From the NCBI GenBank assembly GCA_016281295.1, contig JAEEII010000142.1, positions 1-35,636 on the forward strand: 35,636 nt of DNA. The letters run 5' to 3'. Positions within the stretch are counted from its first letter, which is position 1. Every line of letters starts with the position of its first letter. The translations under genes and the position numbers were made by a program. This document shows, one piece after another, positions 16,044 through 22,818 of the stretch. The stretch comes from Bacteroidales bacterium (lineage in GTDB: Bacteria > Bacteroidota > Bacteroidia > Bacteroidales > F082). Under the pieces are notes generated by a model that was not told where the DNA came from, did not search any database, and was given only the letters and a program-made list of their open reading frames with translations.

Positions 16044-18902
16044 ATGAAAAAAACGCTGTTACTTTTCGGGATTATTCTTCTCCTCTGTCGATGTGTTCGG
16101 CATGAGACGCTGACTGTGGAGCAGCTCTATACCGAATTCCAGCAACCGTCCATGGAGTACCACCCTTTCGTGCGCTGGTGGTGGAACGGCGACAAGGTGG
16201 AGGCAGACGAGTTGGTACGAGAGCTACGTCTCTTGAAAGAGGCAGACATTGGCGGTGTAGAGATCAACCCTATCGCTTTCCCAAGTTATTGTGACAGCCT
16301 TGGAAAGGCCTCGCTACCATGGCTCAGTCCCGAATGGATCGACATGCTTAAGGTATGTTTCGATGAGGCCCAACGCCTTGGCATGACCTGCGATCTTCTG
16401 GTAGGCTCAGGATGGCCTTTCGGTGCGGAATTTCTGGGCGAGGACGAGCGGGCACAAATCGTGGTTAACTATGCGGAACCCGTAACCGGACCCACCACAT
16501 TGACCATTGTCCGTGACAGCCTTTGCGCTCACGCCATGCCTAAAGTGAGCTCGCCTTACCAAGGCAACACCAAGGAACTAATGCGGTTATGGTTGTACCC
16601 CAATCCTGCATCAAGCCTCAACGACGGCATTGATGTCTGGCAAAATGATAGTATTTTTACTATCTATATCCCCGAAGGAGAATACACGTTGACTGCCTTG
16701 GTGAAAATCAACGGTTTTTTGGAAGTCATCAACGGAGCCCCCGGGGCGGCGGGACCGGTGCTCGACCATTTCAACACCGAGGCCGTCAAACGATACCTTT
16801 CTAATATGTCGGACAAGATAGAGGAACGTATCGGTCCACTGAAAGGCCAAATCCGCGCCCTTTTCACCGACAGCATGGAGTTGGAGGGTGCCAACTGGAG
16901 CGATGGCATGGCCGAGGAGTTCAATAAACGATACGGCTACGATATTACTGATTATCTTCCGTTTATCCTATTCAAAATTGGTTCGATGGGCAGTGCCCTG
17001 AACTACAACCCCGTGGTGCCTGTAACTTCTGAGTTTCAGCAGCTGGTGAACCGTGCCCGTTACGACTTCGAGGATTTTAAAGCGCAGCTGATGCAAGAAC
17101 GTTTCACCGAACCTTACATAGCGTGGTGCCATGCCCAGGGTGTGAAAGCAAGGGCACAAGCGTATGGAAGAGGCTTTTATCCTTTGGAAAACGCCATGGA
17201 CTACGACATTCCTGAAGGCGAGTCGTGGACTACCAACTGGCTGAAACACAAGCCTGGAGAGGAGATGTCGGAACAAGATTACCGTCGCGGACGCGCTTAT
17301 ACCATGGTCAACAAATTCGTGTCGTCAGCAGCCCATCTCGCCGGAAACCGCACCGTGAGCTGCGAGGAGATGACCAACACTTATACTGTGTTCAATATGA
17401 CCTTGGAGCAGTTGAAAATTGGCGGCGACCAAAGTGCCATCTCAGGGGTGACTCACAGCGTGTTTCATGGCTTCAACTACTCCCCTAACAACGAAGTCCC
17501 TTTCCCAGGCTGGGTCCGCTACGGCGCCTATTACAGCGAAAACAATCCATGGTGGCCTTATTTCAAGATTTACAACAAATACAAGGCACGGCTTTCATAC
17601 GCTTTGCAACACGGCACTTACTATGCCGACATCGCAATCCTAAACCCAGAGAATGATATGTGGAGTACCATCGGGATGCAAAACGAGCCTTTTCCCAACA
17701 CCACCCGCGCCCCCTATAAGACTATGATATGGGAGGCTATCAACAAATGCGGTGGCGGTGTGGATTATGTAAGCGAAAGCATCATCAAAGGCTCGGAGAT
17801 TAAGAAAGGCCATTTTTGCTACAACCAACGAAGATACAACACTTTGATGCTTATCGATGTGGAAAGCCTTCATCCTGAGACTGCCGAACAGTTGTTGCAT
17901 TTCGTGAAGTCGGGCGGGAGAATCCTTTGCATCGACACCATCCCCTACCAGTCATTGGGACTAAGCGGTGATATTGTGGCCAAGGATTCCATTGTCCGAA
18001 CTTGTTTCGACCAGATTCGACGCAATGCCGACCGTTTTGTCTTCGTGGAACCGCCCAGAGAAGGTTTCATCGCCTGGTATGACAGTTTGATGCATCGTTA
18101 TGATTTACCTCATTATCTTGACATCGAGCGTCCTGACCCCTTCGTGATGCAAAACCGATATACCACCGACGACGGCAGTGAGATGATATTCTTGTGCAAC
18201 AGCCATCGCTATCAAGCCTATCAAACCCGCATAGGTTTCCATCGAGCATTGACCCATAAGAAACACCCCTGGGTTTGGGATTTACACACTGGGGAAAGGC
18301 ATCCCTTGCCGTTGAATGAAAAAGACGGTTACGATTTTGATTTGGGTCCAGCGGAATCCATGTTGATTGTGTTTGAAAAACATGGGGTTGGCACGGTAGA
18401 GACGCAAAATTTCGCGTCTCTACAACAGGACAAAACCGACATTTCCACCGATTGGGATGTGGAATTAATACATGCCCGTTTGGACACCGTCATCCATACC
18501 CATTTCGACACCCTGTTCGACCTGAAAGACCATCCGGCCTTCCAGCACTTCGCCGGGACCATCGTCTATCGGAAAACCATCCATTGTAGAGACGATGTGC
18601 ACAACATCTCTACGGGCAATACAGTGTTGGATTTAGGATTGGTGGAAGGCATCAGCGAAGTGTTTGTCAACGGTCAATCTGCCGGGGTTCATTATTATGG
18701 CCGACGACAGTATGACATCGGCAATTTGCTCCACGAAGGAGACAACGAGCTGGAAATCAGGGTTACCACTACATTAGGTAATTATTTGAAGACCTTCACG
18801 AAAGAAGATAATCCCACCGTGTGGATCTATGTCAACCATCCGAAACGAGACCAGCCCTTACAGCCGATGGGTATGATGGGAAAGGTGAGAATTGAGAGTT
18901 GA
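16044..18902 (+). CDS. GH106-type alpha-L-rhamnosidase
   Basis: The 952-residue product starts with a signal peptide (residues 1-16, possibly lipidated at one of the Cys residues in LLCRC). The GH106 hallmark PFVRWWWNG is at about residues 34-42, followed by an ELRLLKEADIGGVEINP strand typical of the catalytic barrel. The C-terminal part ends with a galactose-binding-like beta-sandwich (VLDLGLVEGISEVFVNGQSAG). It should remove terminal alpha-L-rhamnose from plant or bacterial glycans in the periplasm or at the surface. The frame is open upstream to 15099, but that part is antisense to two genes and the promoter lies just before 16044, so I set the start there. Two 28-base palindromes are embedded in frame (residues 785-794 and 848-857), and the last codons and TGA come from a heptad repeat. 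The overall length is short for GH106. Confidence 0.88.
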   Translation: MKKTLLLFGIILLLCRCVRHETLTVEQLYTEFQQPSMEYHPFVRWWWNGDKVEADELVRELRLLKEADIGGVEINPIAFPSYCDSLGKASLPWLSPEWIDMLKVCFDEAQRLGMTCDLLVGSGWPFGAEFLGEDERAQIVVNYAEPVTGPTTLTIVRDSLCAHAMPKVSSPYQGNTKELMRLWLYPNPASSLNDGIDVWQNDSIFTIYIPEGEYTLTALVKINGFLEVINGAPGAAGPVLDHFNTEAVKRYLSNMSDKIEERIGPLKGQIRALFTDSMELEGANWSDGMAEEFNKRYGYDITDYLPFILFKIGSMGSALNYNPVVPVTSEFQQLVNRARYDFEDFKAQLMQERFTEPYIAWCHAQGVKARAQAYGRGFYPLENAMDYDIPEGESWTTNWLKHKPGEEMSEQDYRRGRAYTMVNKFVSSAAHLAGNRTVSCEEMTNTYTVFNMTLEQLKIGGDQSAISGVTHSVFHGFNYSPNNEVPFPGWVRYGAYYSENNPWWPYFKIYNKYKARLSYALQHGTYYADIAILNPENDMWSTIGMQNEPFPNTTRAPYKTMIWEAINKCGGGVDYVSESIIKGSEIKKGHFCYNQRRYNTLMLIDVESLHPETAEQLLHFVKSGGRILCIDTIPYQSLGLSGDIVAKDSIVRTCFDQIRRNADRFVFVEPPREGFIAWYDSLMHRYDLPHYLDIERPDPFVMQNRYTTDDGSEMIFLCNSHRYQAYQTRIGFHRALTHKKHPWVWDLHTGERHPLPLNEKDGYDFDLGPAESMLIVFEKHGVGTVETQNFASLQQDKTDISTDWDVELIHARLDTVIHTHFDTLFDLKDHPAFQHFAGTIVYRKTIHCRDDVHNISTGNTVLDLGLVEGISEVFVNGQSAGVHYYGRRQYDIGNLLHEGDNELEIRVTTTLGNYLKTFTKEDNPTVWIYVNHPKRDQPLQPMGMMGKVRIES
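18396..18423. repeat. 28-base palindromic repeat inside GH106 gene, copy 1
   Basis: Perfect 10-base arms GTAGAGACGC and GCGTCTCTAC surround an 8-base loop. It is translated in frame as part of TVETQNFASLQQ. The termini GTAGAGA and TCTCTAC and the total length are identical to copy 2. From memory, palindromes with these ends are dispersed in Bacteroidetes and cyanobacterial genomes. Confidence 0.85.
18586..18613. repeat. 28-base palindromic repeat inside GH106 gene, copy 2
   Basis: It has the same 28-base length and the same GTAGAGA/TCTCTAC ends as copy 1, with a different centre (TGTGCACA). Twelve of 14 base pairs match across the dyad. It is translated as CRDDVHNIST within the C-terminal beta-sandwich. 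Confidence 0.75.
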
Positions 18903-18922
18903 GAGGTTAGAGGTTAGAGTTA
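18887..18922. repeat. Heptanucleotide repeat tract at the end of GH106
   Basis: The tract has about five degenerate units of GAGAATT, GAGAGTT or AGAGGTT. The stop TGA at 18900-18902 lies within the tract, so the repeat encodes the last GH106 residues (RIES) and fills the gap to GH28. Confidence 0.7.
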
Positions 18923-18937
18923 AAAAAGAGATTTGAT

Positions 18938-20428
18938 ATGAAAAAAGGTATTTTAAAAGTATTATTGATGACTGTGGCAATGGCATTTATCGGAATGCTT
19001 CATGCCCAAGAGGCCAAACCCATCTATAACGCCTCGAAGTTCGGCATCCGCAGCGACGGGGTGACCATGAACACCCGCAGTATTCAGTTCGCCATCGATT
19101 GGATTGCAGAGCAAGGTGGCGGCACATTAAGATTCTGGGTGGGACGTTACCTCACGGGAAGCATCCACCTGAAGTCGAACGTCACCATTGAGCTGATGGA
19201 AGGCGCCGTTTTAGTGGGCAGTACCAATCCTTTCGACTATGACCGCCTCGTCGCCACCAGCGACCATGCCCTCATCATGGCCGAGGGGGTGGAAAACATC
19301 AAATTACTCGGCATCTACAACAGTGGAGGCTGCATTGAAGGCCAGGGACGTGAACTGGGCAACAACTGTACCGACCTGGTTCACAAAGGACTGTTGAAAG
19401 ACAAACTAAGCAACGACCGCGTGGGTGAAGGGTTCCGTCCACGACTGCTCATCTTCAGGGAATGCAAAAATGTGGAAGTGGATAACGTCACTTTCCGTAA
19501 CGCAGCCAACTGGGTGTGCATGTACGACCAATGTGAGGACGTGAAAGTCAACAACGTGAGGGTACAAAGCACCGCGTTCTGGAATAACGACGGCATCGAC
19601 ATCGTGGATTGCAACGGCTTTGTGCTCACAAACAGCTATATCAATGCCAGCGATGATGCTATCTGTCTTAAATCACATAGTGCCAAGAAGTTATGTCAGA
19701 ATATCGAGGTACGCAACTGCACGGCCAGAAGCTCAGCCAGCGGCATTAAGTTCGGCACCATGGGCGCAGGCGGATTCAAGGATGTGAAAATCATTAATAA
19801 CACGGTTTATGACACCTATCGCAGCGCGATCACCATCCAAAGTGTTGACGGGGGAATCTGCGAAAATATCCTTGTGGATTCGCTCCACGCCACCAACGTG
19901 GGCAATGCCATCTACTTGAATGTGGGTGCCCGCCGCGACAAGCAGAGCTTCATGGACGGCATCACCATCCGCCACCTGTATGCCAAAGTGGCAGCCACCA
20001 AACCCGACGCTGGTTACGAATACGAAGGCCCCATCGAGGACCTGCCCCGAAACATCTCACCATGCGGAATTATTGGACTGAAAGACAGCAAGATAAAAAA
20101 TGTTACTTTAGAGAATATCGAGATTGTGTTTCCTGGCGGCGGTGACCCACATTATGCACATGTCGGTCTCGATGAGTTAGACAAAGTACCCGAGATGCCC
20201 AAGGCCTATCCTGAGTTCTCACAACACGAGGAACTACCCGCCTGGGGCTTCTTCATCCGACATGTGGATGGCCTCACCATGAGCGATATCAAGCTCAAAG
20301 CATTGAAAAAAGACTATCGTACCGCCATCGTTCTTGACGATGTTAAAAATCACGATATCATTGGTTTAACAGTAGAAGAACCCGAAAACTCGGATAAAGA
20401 ACCAATCTTTGAAAGATCATCATACTAA
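18938..20428 (+). CDS. GH28-like polygalacturonase/rhamnogalacturonan hydrolase family protein
   Basis: The 496-residue product has a signal peptide (residues 1-23, cleavage near LHAQ) and a right-handed beta-helix of the GH28 type. It opens with NASKFGIRSDGVTMNTRSIQ, and the active-site region shows NNDGID near residue 213 (canonical NTD) and SDDAICLKS near residue 237 (canonical DD). The later GHG and RIK motifs of true polygalacturonases are not seen; the matching segments read ASGIKFGT and AITIQS. It belongs to a divergent GH28 branch common in Bacteroidetes and may act on another uronic-acid or rhamnose-containing backbone. It lies 35 bases after GH106 and 22 before GH92 in one probable operon. 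Confidence 0.87.
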   Translation: MKKGILKVLLMTVAMAFIGMLHAQEAKPIYNASKFGIRSDGVTMNTRSIQFAIDWIAEQGGGTLRFWVGRYLTGSIHLKSNVTIELMEGAVLVGSTNPFDYDRLVATSDHALIMAEGVENIKLLGIYNSGGCIEGQGRELGNNCTDLVHKGLLKDKLSNDRVGEGFRPRLLIFRECKNVEVDNVTFRNAANWVCMYDQCEDVKVNNVRVQSTAFWNNDGIDIVDCNGFVLTNSYINASDDAICLKSHSAKKLCQNIEVRNCTARSSASGIKFGTMGAGGFKDVKIINNTVYDTYRSAITIQSVDGGICENILVDSLHATNVGNAIYLNVGARRDKQSFMDGITIRHLYAKVAATKPDAGYEYEGPIEDLPRNISPCGIIGLKDSKIKNVTLENIEIVFPGGGDPHYAHVGLDELDKVPEMPKAYPEFSQHEELPAWGFFIRHVDGLTMSDIKLKALKKDYRTAIVLDDVKNHDIIGLTVEEPENSDKEPIFERSSY

Positions 20429-20450
20429 TAAGGCATCTAAAAACACGTCT

Positions 20451-22799
20451 ATGAAAACAAACATCGCTCTATTTATCGCGGCACTTGCCTTTTTCGTTAT
20501 TGCCTGCAACGAAAAACAAGTTCCTGTTACTGAGAATCTTAAAGACTACAATCAATACGTCAACCCGATTATTGGGACCAATGGCATGGGGCATACCTTT
20601 CCGGGAGCCTGCGCACCTTTCGGCATCGTGCAACTGAGTCCCGACACGGATACCATACCCCATGACATTGACGGTATTTATCAACCGAGAGTGTATGAAT
20701 ACTGCGCTGGTTATCAGCACAAAGACAGCACTATCGTTGGCTTCAGCCATACCCATTTCAGCGGGACAGGCCATTCCGACTTAGGCGACATTCTCGTGAT
20801 GCCCGTGACCGGTGTTGTGAAATTCAATCCCGGAACACAGACCGACCCCGATGCGGGCTATCGCTCCCGTTACTCCCACGAGACCGAGAAAGCCACTCCG
20901 GGATATTATGAGGTGTTTTTGCAGGATTACGGGGTCAAAGCTCAACTGACAGCCACCGAACACAATGGCATTCATCGCTATACCTTTCCAAACGGGCAGG
21001 ATGGAAGCATCATTCTCGACTTACAGCACGGCATCTATAATTATGATGGAAAGACCCTTTGGGCAAACCTTCGAGTGGAAAACGACACCCTGCTGACAGG
21101 CTACAGAATCACCAACGGATGGGCAAGAACCAACTATACCTATTTCGCCATCAGCTTTAATCAACCCATTGCTGACTATGGGTACCGTGAACTGGAAAAA
21201 CCCAAATACAACGGCATGTGGGGAAAGTTTCCTGTAAACCATCATTTTCCAGAGATGACCGGCAGAAAGATTGTGGCCTATTTCACCTTCAAACAACCAG
21301 AGACACTGGAAATGAAAGTCTCCCTTTCGGCAACCAGCACCGAAGGCGCTTTGAAAAACCTTCACGCTGAGACGGATGGCCGCGATTTCGACAAGCTATT
21401 ATCGGAGACCCAACGCAAATGGAACAAGGCATTCTCTATCCTTCAAGCTGAAGGCACTGAAGATCAAAAGGCCATGCTATACACCTCTTTATATCATACC
21501 ATGATCAACCCCTCCATCTACATGGATGTGGACGGAAAATACCGAGGCATCGACCACAACATCCATCAGGCGGAAGACTTCACCAACTACACCGTATTCT
21601 CTTTGTGGGACACCTACCGCGCCCTGCATCCTTTGTTCAATGTGTTGCAGCCCCAACGCAATGCCGACATGGTGAAGTCCATGCTGAAACACAGCGAACA
21701 AAGCGTCCACGGACTGCTGCCTGTATGGTCACACATGGGTAACGAGAACTGGTGCATGATAGGCTACCATGCCACATCTGTCCTTGCAGATGCTTACGCA
21801 AAAGGCACTGTAAATCAAAATGATGAAATACTGAAAGCCATGCATCGAAGCTCTACCTGTCCCTATTATGTCAATCTGGATGATTACCAGCAATTAGGCT
21901 ATGTTCCTTTTGACCGAAACGGAGGCTGTGTCTCCATCACCTTGGAATACGCATACGATGACTGGACCATCTATCAAACAGCATTAAAAGCTGGAAATCA
22001 AAAACTTGCAGAACAATACAAACAAAGAGCCAGCTATTGGCGCAACACCTTCGACACCCAGTTAGGCTTTGCCCGTCCGAAGATGAGCGACGGAAGCTGG
22101 AAAGAACCTTTCAGCTTGTTAGACACTGAGGGCGAGGGATTTGTGGAAGGAAATTCGTGGGTGTATTCGTTCTATGTGCCGCAGGACGTGAAAGGGCTCA
22201 TTGAGGCGATGGGCGGCGACAAAACATTTATCCACAACCTCGACACCTTGTTTGTGATGCATCTGCCCAAAGAATTCTTCGAGAACACGGAAGATGTCAC
22301 CGAGGAAGGTTTGATGGGCTGTTACAACCACGGCAACGAGCCAGCGCATCATATTGCATACCTATATAACTGGACTTCAGAACCTTACAAGACACAGTAT
22401 TGGCTTCGCGAGATTATGAACCGTTTTTATAAGAACAACATTGACGGGCTATGCGGCAACGACGACTGTGGACAGATGTCGGCCTGGTATATCTTCTCCG
22501 CGATGGGCTTCTACCCCGTCTGTCCCGGCAGTGACCAATATGTGCTGGGCGCCCCTTACCTACCCTACATGAAAGTACGATTGGGCAATGACAAGACCCT
22601 GGAAATCAAAGCACCAAAAGTGAGCGACGAAAACCGTTATGTGCAAAAAGTGACACTTAACGGACAAGAAATCACAAAGCTTTACCTCACCCACCAACAA
22701 CTCATGCAAGGTGGAGAACTCCTGTTCGAGATGGGTGACAAGCCGAATCTGGAACGAGGCCTAAGACCTGATGACAAACCCTATTCCATGACAGAATAA
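20451..22799 (+). CDS. GH92 family exo-alpha-mannosidase-type lipoprotein
   Basis: The 782-residue product is a lipoprotein (lipobox VIAC, Cys20). The GH92 signature YVNPIIGTNGMGHTFPGACAPFG starts near residue 37. Later landmarks are LYTSLYHT, TVFSLWDTYRALHPL, GNEPAHHIAYLYNW and the C-terminal CGNDDCGQMSAWYIFSAMGFYPV, all typical of Ca2+-dependent inverting alpha-mannosidases. The length is normal for the family. The start is the ATG at 20451; an in-frame TTG at 20409 lies inside the GH28 gene and is unlikely. It would remove terminal mannose from N-glycans, mannans or related chains at the cell surface or in the periplasm. Its pairing with rhamnosidases suggests a mixed mannose- and rhamnose-bearing substrate. 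Confidence 0.95.
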   Translation: MKTNIALFIAALAFFVIACNEKQVPVTENLKDYNQYVNPIIGTNGMGHTFPGACAPFGIVQLSPDTDTIPHDIDGIYQPRVYEYCAGYQHKDSTIVGFSHTHFSGTGHSDLGDILVMPVTGVVKFNPGTQTDPDAGYRSRYSHETEKATPGYYEVFLQDYGVKAQLTATEHNGIHRYTFPNGQDGSIILDLQHGIYNYDGKTLWANLRVENDTLLTGYRITNGWARTNYTYFAISFNQPIADYGYRELEKPKYNGMWGKFPVNHHFPEMTGRKIVAYFTFKQPETLEMKVSLSATSTEGALKNLHAETDGRDFDKLLSETQRKWNKAFSILQAEGTEDQKAMLYTSLYHTMINPSIYMDVDGKYRGIDHNIHQAEDFTNYTVFSLWDTYRALHPLFNVLQPQRNADMVKSMLKHSEQSVHGLLPVWSHMGNENWCMIGYHATSVLADAYAKGTVNQNDEILKAMHRSSTCPYYVNLDDYQQLGYVPFDRNGGCVSITLEYAYDDWTIYQTALKAGNQKLAEQYKQRASYWRNTFDTQLGFARPKMSDGSWKEPFSLLDTEGEGFVEGNSWVYSFYVPQDVKGLIEAMGGDKTFIHNLDTLFVMHLPKEFFENTEDVTEEGLMGCYNHGNEPAHHIAYLYNWTSEPYKTQYWLREIMNRFYKNNIDGLCGNDDCGQMSAWYIFSAMGFYPVCPGSDQYVLGAPYLPYMKVRLGNDKTLEIKAPKVSDENRYVQKVTLNGQEITKLYLTHQQLMQGGELLFEMGDKPNLERGLRPDDKPYSMTE

Positions 22800-22818
22800 C
22801 AACCTCATTTCTTGGATT

